A stretch of DNA of 64,000 nt from Streptomyces sp. Je 1-369 (lineage in GTDB: Bacteria > Actinomycetota > Actinomycetes > Streptomycetales > Streptomycetaceae). This document shows, piece after piece, positions 1 through 8,255 of the stretch. The notes beneath the pieces are model-generated. The model made no database searches. It saw only the letters and a program-made list of their open reading frames with translations, and was not told where the DNA came from. Position numbers and translations under genes: made by a program. Each line of letters opens with the position of its first letter. Position 1 is the first letter of the stretch. The stretch covers positions 4,431,254 through 4,495,253 of the forward strand of contig NZ_CP101750.1 of NCBI RefSeq assembly GCF_026810505.1. The letters are read 5' to 3'.

Positions 1-649
1 CGGGCTCCGGCATCATCACGTCCGCCCACGGGTGCACGGCCCAGCCGCCGGCGTGCGGAGCCTGCGGCTGCGCACTCGTACGGGACAGCCCCAGCGGTTC
101 GAGCACCTCACGGCGCAGCACGTCGTCCCACGGAGCGCCACGCAACGCCTCCACCAGTGAACCCAGCAGCGTGTAGCCGGGGTTGGAGTAGTGGTGGCGC
201 CTGCCGACGGGGTGCTTGAAGGGCTCGTCACCGAGAACGTCCGCGAGCTCCGGGCGCGTCGTCCCCGGGGTCCGCTCCCACCACTCTCCCGGAGTCTCGG
301 CGGCCAGCCCTCCGGTGTGCGCGAGGAGTTCGGCGATCGTGGCCTCGCCCGCTCCAGTGCCCGGCAGATGCTTCTCCAGCGGGTCGTTGAGGTCCAGTAC
401 GCCCTCGTCGCGCAGCCTCATCACCAGGACGGCGGTGAAGGTCTTGGTGATCGAACCGATGCGGTACTGGACGTTCTCGTCCGGCTCGTGCCCGTCCACC
501 ATGCTGCGGCCGCCGGCCCACACCAATTCACCGTCCCGGGCCACCGCGGCCACCAACGAAGGTGTCCGGCCCTCCGTCTGAGCGGTGGCGACGCGGTGCA
601 GCAGGGCTCGGCGGGTGGACGGAAGCAGCTCTTCACGGGGTGTTGTCAT
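1..649 (-). CDS. Serine hydrolase, class C beta-lactamase / D-Ala-D-Ala peptidase-like family (C-terminus beyond window)
   Basis: Partial gene running off the left edge; 216 codons are visible from the ATG at 649. The visible part has the two first active-site motifs of the penicillin-recognising serine hydrolase fold: S-x-x-K as SITK (Ser66, Lys69) and Y-x-N as YSN (Tyr154). The downstream K-T/S-G box lies outside the window. The sequence between is typical of the esterase/beta-lactamase class C group (an LLAHTGGL segment around residues 108-115). No signal peptide is visible, so a cytoplasmic esterase or peptidase is as likely as a periplasmic enzyme. It lies downstream of the CMD-domain gene on the same strand and could be cotranscribed with it. 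The substrate cannot be inferred. Confidence 0.8.
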   Translation of the reverse strand, partial: MTTPREELLPSTRRALLHRVATAQTEGRTPSLVAAVARDGELVWAGGRSMVDGHEPDENVQYRIGSITKTFTAVLVMRLRDEGVLDLNDPLEKHLPGTGAGEATIAELLAHTGGLAAETPGEWWERTPGTTRPELADVLGDEPFKHPVGRRHHYSNPGYTLLGSLVEALRGAPWDDVLRREVLEPLGLSRTSAQPQAPHAGGWAVHPWADVMMPEP

Positions 650-699
650 GGGACCAGTTCACCTGGGAGGCGTCCGTGCGTCGAGCGAATTCGGTTCTG

Positions 700-1164
700 T
701 CAGCACTCCCAGGGCTGAGAGCCGGCGAAGCGCCGCGCGATGATGTTGATCCTGTTGAGCATGTTGGCCACGCCGATGGCGAGGACGAGTGCCGCGAGTT
801 CCCGCTCGGTGAAGTGTCGTGCGGCCTCGTCCCAGACCGCGGCCGGCACCGGGTCGGGCCGGTCGGCGAGCCGCGTGGCGGCCTCCGCGAGGGCGAAGGC
901 GGACCGTTCCGCGGGTGTGAAACAGGGCAGGATCCGCCAGGCCGCCACCGAGGAACACTGCAGGTCCGTGGCGCCCGCCGCGACGGCACTGCGCGCGTTC
1001 CCGTCCACGCAGACGCTGCTTCCGTTGATCTGGCTCACACGCAGCTGCACCAGCTCGATCGTCGCCTGGGACAGCCCCTGCTTCCTGGAGACCTGGGACA
1101 GGCTCAGCAAGGCCTTCATGGCCTCAGGGACGATCATGGCGGGGTTCTGCATACGAGCCTGCAT
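700..1164 (-). CDS. Carboxymuconolactone decarboxylase (AhpD-like) domain protein with degenerate active site
   Basis: 154 aa from the ATG at 1164, chosen because GAGGAGA sits 6-7 nt upstream; an upstream start at 1179 would add five residues. The protein matches the AhpD/CMD all-helical fold in the segment VSQINGSSVCVDGNAR. Active family members have C-x-x-C followed by a nearby His, used as peroxidatic cysteines. Here the first Cys is Ser and the His position is Asn, leaving one Cys. A thiol peroxidase role is therefore doubtful. It lies 63 nt downstream of a MerR regulator on the same strand, so the two may form one unit. Family membership is secure; the function is not. Confidence 0.82.
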   Translation of the reverse strand: MQARMQNPAMIVPEAMKALLSLSQVSRKQGLSQATIELVQLRVSQINGSSVCVDGNARSAVAAGATDLQCSSVAAWRILPCFTPAERSAFALAEAATRLADRPDPVPAAVWDEAARHFTERELAALVLAIGVANMLNRINIIARRFAGSQPWEC

Positions 1165-1227
1165 GAGTTTTCTCCTCAAGCGTCTGCCCGGCGCCGCTGT
1201 TGGCCGCAGAGGCGTCGTTGTGGTCCG

Positions 1228-1782
1228 TTATTGCACCGACGAATCGCGACGCGGAGATGTGAGCGGCCGCGGCGACCAGAGACCGGCGGCCGTCCCGTCA
1301 CGCAGGTGCTGCTCGTAGGTGCTGACCTTGCCGTGGATGACCTCCAGGCAGGCGTTCAGGTCGTCGATCTTCGCGCGTACGTCGCGCTCATGCTCCTGGA
1401 GCAACGCCAGCCGGTCCCGCTCGTTGCCGGGGCCGGAACGTATGAGCGCCGCGAACTTCTTGATCGTGGCGATCGGCATGCCCGAGACGCGCAGCCGCCC
1501 GCACAGCAGGAGCCAGTCCACATCCGCCTGTTCGTAGACCCGCTGTCCGCCGCCGGTCCGCGGAATCTCGCGCAGGAAGAGCCCTTCCCGCTCGAAGAAC
1601 CGCAGGGCGTGCACGCTCAGGCCCGTCGCTTCGGCGACCCTGCCTATGGACAGGCCGCCCCCGCTGCCGCTCTTCGCCCCAGGCATCGCCTCCTCGGGCA
1701 TCTGCTCCTCGGACGTCTGCTCCTCGGACGTCTGCTCCTCGGACGTCTGCTCCTCGGACACAGCGCCCGGATACTCGCTCAT
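1228..1782 (-). CDS. MerR family transcriptional regulator
   Basis: 184 aa. After a variable acidic N-terminal extension (about residues 1-40) comes a typical MerR winged-helix domain (SIGRVAEATGLSVHALRFFE) followed by a long helix that would form the antiparallel dimerisation coiled coil. No conserved Cys ligands for a metal are visible in the C-terminal part, which resembles the small-ligand or orphan MerR group. The gene is divergent from the SDR gene at 1854 and the region between them carries a MerR-type promoter with an overlong spacer, so this protein is the likely activator. The N-terminal extension contains four near-perfect copies of the pentapeptide EEQTS encoded by 15-bp direct repeats. 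Confidence 0.9.
   Translation of the reverse strand: MSEYPGAVSEEQTSEEQTSEEQTSEEQMPEEAMPGAKSGSGGGLSIGRVAEATGLSVHALRFFEREGLFLREIPRTGGGQRVYEQADVDWLLLCGRLRVSGMPIATIKKFAALIRSGPGNERDRLALLQEHERDVRAKIDDLNACLEVIHGKVSTYEQHLRDGTAAGLWSPRPLTSPRRDSSVQ
1701..1760 (-). repeat. Four tandem 15-bp repeats inside the MerR N-terminus
   Basis: Four consecutive copies of a 15-bp unit (core ctgctcctcggac, last copy ends slightly differently) encode S-E-E-Q-T/M units. The period is a multiple of three, so gain or loss of a copy keeps the reading frame. Confidence 0.9.
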
Positions 1783-1815
1783 GACGCGACCGTACGCCGT
1801 GCGGCAGACCTGCTC

Positions 1816-1846
1816 TTGACCTAGCGCTGACTCTAGGTTTTAGCGT
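1816..1846 (+). promoter_or_regulatory. MerR-type promoter and operator for the SDR gene
   Basis: A -35 TTGACC (1816-1821) and a -10 TAGCGT (1841-1846) are separated by 19 bp. Between them is the inverted repeat ACCTAG-N8-CTAGGT (1819-1838). An overlong 19-20 bp spacer containing the operator dyad is the hallmark of promoters activated by MerR family proteins through DNA distortion. The predicted transcription start falls about 1853, next to the ATG at 1854, so the mRNA would be leaderless. Confidence 0.75.
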
Positions 1847-1853
1847 CGAGAAC

Positions 1854-2807
1854 ATGATCACCGAACAGCGAAAGCTCGGCACGGACTTCGGCGCCCACAG
1901 CACCGCCGACGACGTTCTCGCAGGCATGAACCTGGCGGGCACCACGGCCCTCGTGACCGGTGGCTACTCCGGCCTCGGACTCGCCACGACCCGCGCCCTC
2001 GTCCACGCGGGCGCGCACGTCGTCGTCCCCGCCCGGCGCCCGGAAACCGCCGAACTGGCCCTGCGCGGCCTGCCCCGGACCGAGGTGCACGCCCTCGACC
2101 TCGCGGACCTGGACAGCGTCCGCGTCTTCTCCGAACGCTTCCTCGACACCGGCCGCTCGCTCGGCATCCTCATCAACGGCGCCGGGGTGATGGCCTGCCC
2201 GGAGACACGCGTCGGCCCCGGCTGGGAGGCACACTTCGCCATCAACCACCTCGGACACTTCGCGCTGACCCACCGTCTGCGCCCCGCCTTCGCACCGGAC
2301 GGAGCGCGCGTCGTCGCCGTCGCCTCCTCCGGACACTTTCTCTCCGACATCCGCTGGACCGACCTCCACTTCGACACCGGCTACGACCGATGGCTGGCCT
2401 ACGCCCAGTCGAAAACCGCCAACGCCCTCTTCTCCCTGCACTTGAACCGCCTCGGTGCCACCCACAACCTGCGGGCCTTCGCCGTGCACCCTGGCAGCAT
2501 CCTCACCCCGCTGCAACGCCATATCCCGCGGGAGCAGTGGCTCGCGCAAGGCTGGGTGACTCCGGAAGGGACACCGGCCACCGGCTTCAAGAGCCCCGAG
2601 CAGGGCGCGGCGACGGCTGTGTGGGCGGCGACCTCACCGTTGCTGCAGGACCGGGGAGGGGCGTACTGCCAGGACTGCGACATCGCCGAACCGGCGACCA
2701 CCGACGACATGCTGATCGGCGGCGTCAAACCCTGGGCCGTCGACCCCGACGCGGCAGCCCGGCTCTGGGACCTCTCCTGCGAACTCACCGGACTTAACGC
2801 GTTCTGA
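1854..2807 (+). CDS. Short-chain dehydrogenase/reductase (SDR) family oxidoreductase
   Basis: 317 aa, probably NADP(H)-dependent and cytoplasmic. Rossmann motif TGGYSGLG at 35-42, NGAG at 108-111 (NNAG equivalent), a Ser pair at 158-159 and the catalytic Y183-x3-K187 (YAQSK). The length and layout resemble retinol/protochlorophyllide reductase-like SDRs. The ATG at 1854 fits the leaderless promoter seen upstream; a shorter start at 1926 (MNLAGT) is possible but lacks a clear ribosome binding site. It is divergent from the MerR gene. Substrate unknown. Confidence 0.9.
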   Translation: MITEQRKLGTDFGAHSTADDVLAGMNLAGTTALVTGGYSGLGLATTRALVHAGAHVVVPARRPETAELALRGLPRTEVHALDLADLDSVRVFSERFLDTGRSLGILINGAGVMACPETRVGPGWEAHFAINHLGHFALTHRLRPAFAPDGARVVAVASSGHFLSDIRWTDLHFDTGYDRWLAYAQSKTANALFSLHLNRLGATHNLRAFAVHPGSILTPLQRHIPREQWLAQGWVTPEGTPATGFKSPEQGAATAVWAATSPLLQDRGGAYCQDCDIAEPATTDDMLIGGVKPWAVDPDAAARLWDLSCELTGLNAF

Positions 2808-2855
2808 GCCTGGTCATACCAAGAAGTCATACCAAGACCGGGCCGCGTGGGCAGG

Positions 2856-3488
2856 TCAGGCGACGTCCCAGGCCGCCTCGATCATCCGGAAGATCTCGTC
2901 CACGGCGGCCTGCGGGTCGGATGCCTCGCGGGCCAGCGCATAGGCGTCGAGCACGAACCGCGCGATCGTGCGGCACGCCATCGTGGTCCGGGACAGCTCG
3001 GGGTCCGCGGCGATGGCCGCCGCCAGGGACTCCGCGTGGCGCAGCCGCATCGACTCCTCGTACTCCCGCAGGGCACGTGTCTCGTCGATCATCCGGTAGA
3101 TGGCGGCGGTGCCGTCCGCCGTGCAGTGCCGGACCATCACGTGGATCTCGTGGCGCAGCGCGGGGATGAGCGGCTCGTGCGGTGCCCTGCCGGTGACCGC
3201 CTGCGTGAGGCGTTGCTCGAACTGGTCGTCCTGCTGGAACACCAGCGCCTCTTTCGAGGCGAAGTGGGAGAAGAGCGTGGTGACAGCAACGTCGGCCTCG
3301 GCTGCCACGTCCCTGATGCCCACCGCGTCGTAGCCGCGTTCCAGGAAGAGCCGCATGGCGGTGTCGGCGATCTTCTGCCGGGTCGCGGCCTTCTTGCGTT
3401 CGCGGCGCCCCGTCGGCGTAGTCGAGCCGGTCGGCGCGGCCGGGCCGACCGGCGAGGTCAGGTCGTTCGGCGTCGTCGGGACGGTCAT
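2856..3488 (-). CDS. TetR/AcrR family transcriptional regulator
   Basis: 210 aa. A low-complexity Thr/Pro-rich N-terminal extension of about 30 residues precedes the TetR helix-turn-helix (IADTAMRLFLERGYDAVGIR, then DVAAEADVAVTTLFSHFASK). The C-terminal ligand domain is all-helical and ends with an actinobacterial-type MxTetR-like segment. It is divergent from the oxidoreductase gene starting at 3560, with 71 bp between, and the dyads there make it the probable repressor of that gene and of itself. Confidence 0.93.
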   Translation of the reverse strand: MTVPTTPNDLTSPVGPAAPTGSTTPTGRRERKKAATRQKIADTAMRLFLERGYDAVGIRDVAAEADVAVTTLFSHFASKEALVFQQDDQFEQRLTQAVTGRAPHEPLIPALRHEIHVMVRHCTADGTAAIYRMIDETRALREYEESMRLRHAESLAAAIAADPELSRTTMACRTIARFVLDAYALAREASDPQAAVDEIFRMIEAAWDVA

Positions 3489-3513
3489 GGCGCTGACGCT
3501 ATCAAATGCGAAG

Positions 3514-3549
3514 GTGTAACAATTCCAAAAACATAACCGTTAGTGTTAC
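3514..3549. promoter_or_regulatory. Probable TetR operator and promoter between regulator and oxidoreductase
   Basis: The dyad TAACCGTTA (3534-3542) is flanked by GTAAC (3516-3520) and GTTAC (3545-3549) in inverted orientation. A -10-like TAGTGT is at 3541-3546, placing the start near 3553 and overlapping the dyads. This is the usual geometry for TetR repression; the exact operator length is inferred. Confidence 0.5.
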
Positions 3550-3559
3550 GTTCGGCGGC

Positions 3560-4474
3560 ATGAAGAAAGTGAGCTTCGCCGAGTTCGGCGGCCCTGACGT
3601 CCTGCACCTCACCGAGGCCGAGGAGCCCCACGCGGGCCCGGGCCAGATACGTATCGCCGTGCGCGCGGCGGGCGTGAACCCCGTCGACTGGAGGATCCGC
3701 GAAGGCCAGTTCCAGCGGAGCGGAGGCGATTCCCAGCGGACCCATCAGATCGAGCTGCCCTCCGGGACCGGGCAGGACGCCGCCGGGCTGGTGGACGAGG
3801 TCGGCCCGGGCGTCACCACGGTGGAGGTCGGCGACCGCGTGTTCGGGCGAGGATCGAGCACGTACGCCGAGTTCGCCGTGCTGTCGGCCTGGGCCCGCAT
3901 GCCCGAGAGCCTGACCTTCGAAGAGGCGGCCGGGTACCCCTCCGTGGTGGAGACCGCGCTGCGCATCATCCGCCAGTCCGGCGTGAAGCCCGGGCAGACT
4001 CTGCTGGTCAGCGGCGCGTCCGGAGGCGTCGGATCAGCGGTGCTGCAGATCGCCCGCGACCGCGGCATCACGGTGATCGGCACGGCCGGGGCCGCGAACC
4101 AGGACTACCTGCGTGGTCTGGGTGCCCTCGCCACGACGTACGGAGAGGGCTGGGTCGAGCGGGTCCGACAACTGGGCCGTGTCGACGCCGCGCTCGATCT
4201 GGCCGGCTCCGGCGTGCTCCCCGACCTCGTCGAACTGACCGGCGACCCGCAGAAGGTGATCTCCATCGCTGACCTGACCGCACCGGACCACGGCGTCCGC
4301 TTCTCCGGCGTGACCGGGGACGTGCCGCAGGCCCTCGCCGAGGCGGGCGACCTCATCGCGCGGGGCCAGCTCCACATCCCGGTCGAGAAGACGTACCAGC
4401 TCACCGAGGCAGCGACGGCGCAGGCGGACAGCCGGGCCGGGCACACGCGTGGACGCCGGGTCATCGTCATCTGA
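3560..4474 (+). CDS. Zinc-independent NADP-dependent alcohol dehydrogenase/quinone oxidoreductase (MDR superfamily)
   Basis: 304 aa. The N-terminal GroES-like catalytic domain lacks the Cys/His zinc ligands of zinc alcohol dehydrogenases; the Rossmann domain has SGASGGVGSA at 151-160. It is therefore a QOR/zeta-crystallin type reductase of quinones or enones. The ATG at 3560 is chosen because the encoded start (KKVSFAEFGGPDVLHL) aligns with the family N-terminus and lies just after the TetR-controlled promoter. A decayed paralogue follows at 4600. Confidence 0.9.
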   Translation: MKKVSFAEFGGPDVLHLTEAEEPHAGPGQIRIAVRAAGVNPVDWRIREGQFQRSGGDSQRTHQIELPSGTGQDAAGLVDEVGPGVTTVEVGDRVFGRGSSTYAEFAVLSAWARMPESLTFEEAAGYPSVVETALRIIRQSGVKPGQTLLVSGASGGVGSAVLQIARDRGITVIGTAGAANQDYLRGLGALATTYGEGWVERVRQLGRVDAALDLAGSGVLPDLVELTGDPQKVISIADLTAPDHGVRFSGVTGDVPQALAEAGDLIARGQLHIPVEKTYQLTEAATAQADSRAGHTRGRRVIVI

Positions 4475-4557
4475 ACCACTCCAAGCGCCCCGCTGACCCA
4501 CTTCAAGCGCCCCGCTGAACCGCTTCAAACCCCGCCGAACCACTTCAAGCCCCGCGT
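4473..4557 (+). repeat. Four imperfect 21-22 bp tandem repeats after the oxidoreductase gene
   Basis: The unit gaaccacttcaagcgccccg recurs starting at 4473, 4495, 4517 and 4538 with a few substitutions. The first copy overlaps the stop codon of the oxidoreductase gene. No coding role; it separates the intact gene from its decayed copy. Confidence 0.8.
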
Positions 4558-4599
4558 CCCGAAATGAGCGTTCCCGCCCGGTGGTTGTCCGTGTTTGCC

Positions 4600-4963
4600 A
4601 TGCGACACCACCGCTACGGCGGTCCCGAAGTCCTCCGCCTGGAGGAGGCCGGAGAACCGCACGCGGGGCCCGGCCAGGTCCGCGTCGCGGTGCGCGCCAC
4701 CGGCGTCACCCCCGCCGACTGGTACGGATGCCGCCGGGGCAGTCGACGAGGTGGGAGAGGGCGTGGTCGGTACCGCCGTGGGGGACGAGGTCCTCGGCCT
4801 CGTCCCCTTCGCCGATCAGGGCGGTGCCGCGGCCCAGTACGCCGTCCTGGAGGCATGGGCCCACACACCCCGGGCGTGATCCTTCGAGGAAGCGGGCGGC
4901 GTGGCCCTCACCGGCGACCCGCACCGCGTGATCACCTTCGCCGACTCCGACGCGGTGGGCCTG
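4600..4963 (+). pseudogene. Decayed MDR-family quinone oxidoreductase (paralogue of the gene at 3560)
   Basis: Three blocks in different frames align to the intact oxidoreductase upstream: an N-terminal block from ATG 4600 (RHHRYGGPEVLRLEEAGEPH, about 43 residues), a middle block around 4727-4879 (DAAGAVDEVGEGV through AQYAVLEAW, ending at a stop), and a short C-terminal block from about 4901 (TGDPHRVITFADSDAVG). The stretches between them, including the Rossmann domain, are missing. The remnant stops immediately next to the dnaB stop codon. It looks like a tandem duplicate eroded by internal deletions. Confidence 0.75.
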
Positions 4964-6445
4964 TCAGGTCTGTGCCATGTCCACGAAGCGCGAGTAATGG
5001 CCCTGGAAGGCGACGGTGATCGTCGCCGTGGGGCCGTTACGGTGCTTGCCCACGATGATGTCCGCCTCGCCCGCGCGCGGCGACTCCTTCTCGTACGCGT
5101 CCTCGCGGTGCAGCAGGATCACCATGTCCGCGTCCTGCTCGATCGAGCCGGACTCACGCAGGTCGGAGACCATGGGCTTCTTGTCGGTGCGCTGCTCGGG
5201 GCCACGGTTCAGCTGCGAGAGCGCGATGACCGGCAGCTCCAGCTCCTTGGCGAGCAGCTTCAGGTTTCGCGACATGTCCGAGACTTCCTGCTGGCGGCTC
5301 TCGGACCGCTTGGATCCGCCGGACTGCATCAGCTGCAGATAGTCGATGACGACGAGCTTGAGGTCGTTCCGCTGCTTGAGGCGGCGGCACTTGGCGCGGA
5401 TCTCCATCATCGACAGGTTCGGGGAGTCGTCGATGTAGAGCGGGGCGGCCGAGACGTCCGGCATACGCCGGGCGAGGCGCGTCCAGTCCTCGTCCGTCAT
5501 CGTGCCGGAACGCATGTGGTGCAGGGCCACGCGCGCCTCGGCGGAGAGCAGACGCATGGCGATCTCGTTGCGGCCCATTTCGAGCGAGAAGATCACACTC
5601 GGCATGTTGTGCTTGATCGAACAGGCGCGTGCGAAGTCGAGGGCCAGCGTCGACTTACCCATGGCGGGACGGGCCGCGATGATGATCATCTGACCCGGGT
5701 GCAGTCCGTTGGTGAGCTGGTCGAGGTCGGTGAAGCCGGTCGGCACACCGGTCATCTCGCCCGACCGCGAACCGATCGCCTCGATCTCGTCGAGAGCGCC
5801 CTCCATGATGTCGCCGAGCGGGAGGTAGTCCTCGGTGGTGCGCTGCTCGGTGACCGCGTAGATCTCGGCCTGGGCGCTGTTGACGATCTCGTCGACGTCG
5901 CCGTCGGCCGCGTATCCCATCTGGGTGATCTTCGTGCCGGCCTCGACGAGACGGCGCAGCACCGCCCGCTCGTGGACGATTTCCGCGTAGTACTCCGCGT
6001 TCGCCGCGGTCGGCACCGTCTGCACCAGTGTGTGCAGATAGGACGCACCGCCGACCTTGGTGATCTCACCCCGCTTGGTGAGTTCGGCCGCCACCGTGAT
6101 CGGGTCGGCCGGCTCGCCCTTCGCGTAGAGGTCGAGGATCGAGGCGTAGATCGTCTCGTGCGCGGGCCGGTAGAAGTCGTGGCCCTTGAGGACCTCGACG
6201 ACGTCGGCGATCGCATCCTTGGAGAGCAGCATGCCGCCGAGCACCGACTGCTCCGCGTCGAGATCCTGCGGAGGAACACGTTCGAACGACGAACCCCCAC
6301 CGTCCCAGCCGCCCTCGCGGCCACGATCGTGCTGTTCGTCGCGACCTCGACCGCCGCCGCCGTCGCGACGCTGGCGGGAGACGGGCAGACGGTCACTGGG
6401 ACCGCTGTCGGCCCAGGGGTCGTCCAAAGGCTCGGAAATACTCAC
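4964..6445 (-). CDS. dnaB: Replicative DNA helicase DnaB
   Basis: 493 aa from the GTG at 6445, preceded by an excellent GGAGGAGGTGG ribosome binding site; the protein then begins VSISEPLDDPWADS. A Gly/Arg-rich N-terminal extension of about 50 residues precedes the DnaB N-terminal domain (from DLDAEQSVLGGM near 61). The RecA-like C-terminal domain has Walker A ARPAMGKST at 258-266 and a later DYLQLM Walker B. No intein interrupts it. It is the hexameric 5'-3' fork helicase. The promoter side has several DnaA-box-like 9-mers. Confidence 0.97.
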   Translation of the reverse strand: MSISEPLDDPWADSGPSDRLPVSRQRRDGGGGRGRDEQHDRGREGGWDGGGSSFERVPPQDLDAEQSVLGGMLLSKDAIADVVEVLKGHDFYRPAHETIYASILDLYAKGEPADPITVAAELTKRGEITKVGGASYLHTLVQTVPTAANAEYYAEIVHERAVLRRLVEAGTKITQMGYAADGDVDEIVNSAQAEIYAVTEQRTTEDYLPLGDIMEGALDEIEAIGSRSGEMTGVPTGFTDLDQLTNGLHPGQMIIIAARPAMGKSTLALDFARACSIKHNMPSVIFSLEMGRNEIAMRLLSAEARVALHHMRSGTMTDEDWTRLARRMPDVSAAPLYIDDSPNLSMMEIRAKCRRLKQRNDLKLVVIDYLQLMQSGGSKRSESRQQEVSDMSRNLKLLAKELELPVIALSQLNRGPEQRTDKKPMVSDLRESGSIEQDADMVILLHREDAYEKESPRAGEADIIVGKHRNGPTATITVAFQGHYSRFVDMAQT

Positions 6446-6628
6446 CGGGCCACCTCCTCCCGTCCGCCGCGCGGACCTCGCCGTGCCCCTCTTTCGTACG
6501 GCACGACACTGACAAATAAGCGGGCCCAACTCCGGTTCTGACGCGTCGGTTTTCCGGGCTTTCCGAGGTCGTACGACGAGGCGGGTGCCGGACCACGGTA
6601 GGCCTGTGGGCACCGTCAGCCAATCTGG

Positions 6629-6672
6629 TTATCCACAGGCGGTGTGGATGACGGGCCCGATGCTGTGGAGAA
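6629..6672. promoter_or_regulatory. Cluster of three DnaA-box-like 9-mers upstream of dnaB
   Basis: TTATCCACA at 6629-6637 on the plus strand equals the classical DnaA box. TGTGGATGA at 6643-6651 and TGTGGAGAA at 6664-6672 are minus-strand boxes that fit the looser Streptomyces form (T/C)(T/C)(A/C/G)TCCACA. All three lie within 44 bp, in the 460-bp region between dnaB and the divergent MATE gene. No other genes or clear structures were seen in that 6446-6905 region apart from promoters. Confidence 0.55.
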
Positions 6673-6905
6673 CTCCGCCAAACCTGTGCACGGCTCGGTG
6701 GACAGGCCTGTGAACAAGCCCTCAGCACGTTCTAGAGATACCCTCTGACCTGCTACTTTCCCGTCCACCGGCTGTGCAGAAGAAAAACTTTCCCACTCGG
6801 ATCAAGATCGCCGCAAACAGCACGTGACGACGCGCCCGACAGGTCACTAGGTAAGGGTCCAAATAGCATTGCATCTCTTACCTGTGGAAGATTAGATTGG
6901 TGTGC

Positions 6906-8243
6906 ATGACACAGGCTCCCGCGGCACCCAAGGCCGCACGGCGAAGGCATGACCGAGAGATCATCGCGCTCGCCGTCCCCGCGTTCGGCGCGCTCGTGGC
7001 CGAGCCCCTTTTCGTGCTCGCCGACAGCGCCATCGTCGGGCACCTCGGCACCGCCCAACTGGCCGGTCTCGGCGTCGCCTCGGCGCTCCTCACCACCGCG
7101 GTGAGCATCTTCGTCTTCCTCGCGTACGCCACCACGGCCGCCGTCGCCCGCCGCGTCGGCGCCGGAGATCTACAGGCCGCCATCCGACAGGGCATGGATG
7201 GCATCTGGCTCGCGCTGCTCCTCGGCGCCGCCGTCATCGCCGTCACCCTGCCCTCCGCCCCCGCACTCGTGGACCTCTTCGGCGCCTCCGACAACGCGGC
7301 CCCGTACGCCGTCACCTACCTGCGGATCTCCTCACTCGGCATCCCCGCCATGCTCGTCGTGCTCGCCGCCACCGGCGTCCTGCGCGGCCTCCAGGACACC
7401 AAGACCCCGCTGTACGTCGCCATCGGTGGCTTCGTCGCCAACGGCGTCCTCAACGTCGGCCTGGTCTACGGCGCGGACCTCGGCATCGCCGGCTCCGCCT
7501 GGGGCACCGTCATCGCCCAATGCGCCATGGCCGCCGTGTACCTCTCCGTCGTCGTACGCGGCGCCAAGCGGCACGGCGCCTCACTGCGCCCCGACGCCGC
7601 CGGGATCCGCGCCTGTGCACAAGCCGGTGCGCCGCTTCTCGTCCGCACGCTCTCTCTGCGCGCCATCCTCATGATCGCGACCGCCGTCGCCGCCCGCCTC
7701 GGCGACTCCGACGTGGCCGCCCACCAGATCGTTCTGTCCCTGTGGAGTCTGCTGGCCTTCGCGCTCGACGCCATCGCCATCGCCGGACAGGCGATCATCG
7801 GGCGCTACCTGGGCGCCGACGATCCTGAAGGCGCCCGCGCCGTCTGCCAACGCATGGTCCAGTGGGGCATCGCCTCTGGCGTCGTCCTCGGCCTGCTGGT
7901 CGTCCTCGCACGGCCCGTGTTCATCCCGCTCTTCACCGGCGACGGCGACGTCCAGGACGCGGCGCTGCCCGCCCTCGTCGTCATCGCGCTCGCCCAGCCC
8001 ATCTGCGGCATCGTCTTCGTGCTGGACGGCGTCCTGATGGGAGCGGGCGACGGACCGTACCTCGCCTGGGCAATGATCGTCACGCTGGTCGCCTTCACTC
8101 CGGTCGCCCTGCTCGTACCGACCTTCGGCGGCGGCCTGACCGCACTGTGGGGAGCGATGACGCTGATGATGGCGGTACGGATGCTGACCCTCTGGCTGCG
8201 CTCCCGCTCCGGCCGCTGGCTCGTCACGGGCGCCACACGCTGA
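6906..8243 (+). CDS. MATE family (DinF-like) multidrug/Na+ efflux transporter
   Basis: 445 aa polytopic membrane protein, with twelve hydrophobic segments expected from the pattern. The N-terminal HDREIIALAVPAFGALVAEP and following DSAIVGHLG are typical of the DinF branch of MATE proteins, which export cationic compounds using a Na+ or H+ gradient. The ATG at 6906 is taken as start; a GTG at 6900 would place GGAAG (6886-6890) at better spacing, so the start is uncertain by two codons. It is divergent from dnaB. Confidence 0.92.
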   Translation: MTQAPAAPKAARRRHDREIIALAVPAFGALVAEPLFVLADSAIVGHLGTAQLAGLGVASALLTTAVSIFVFLAYATTAAVARRVGAGDLQAAIRQGMDGIWLALLLGAAVIAVTLPSAPALVDLFGASDNAAPYAVTYLRISSLGIPAMLVVLAATGVLRGLQDTKTPLYVAIGGFVANGVLNVGLVYGADLGIAGSAWGTVIAQCAMAAVYLSVVVRGAKRHGASLRPDAAGIRACAQAGAPLLVRTLSLRAILMIATAVAARLGDSDVAAHQIVLSLWSLLAFALDAIAIAGQAIIGRYLGADDPEGARAVCQRMVQWGIASGVVLGLLVVLARPVFIPLFTGDGDVQDAALPALVVIALAQPICGIVFVLDGVLMGAGDGPYLAWAMIVTLVAFTPVALLVPTFGGGLTALWGAMTLMMAVRMLTLWLRSRSGRWLVTGATR

Positions 8244-8255
8244 GGACCCCGGCCT

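Noticed and set aside
2813..2840. Two copies of tcataccaaga after the SDR gene
   Set aside because: Only an 11-bp doublet in a short convergent gap, with no structure.
4901..6541. Long open reading frame opposite dnaB
   Set aside because: It is an antisense shadow produced by high-GC codon bias; the protein has no recognisable domain and dnaB is certain.
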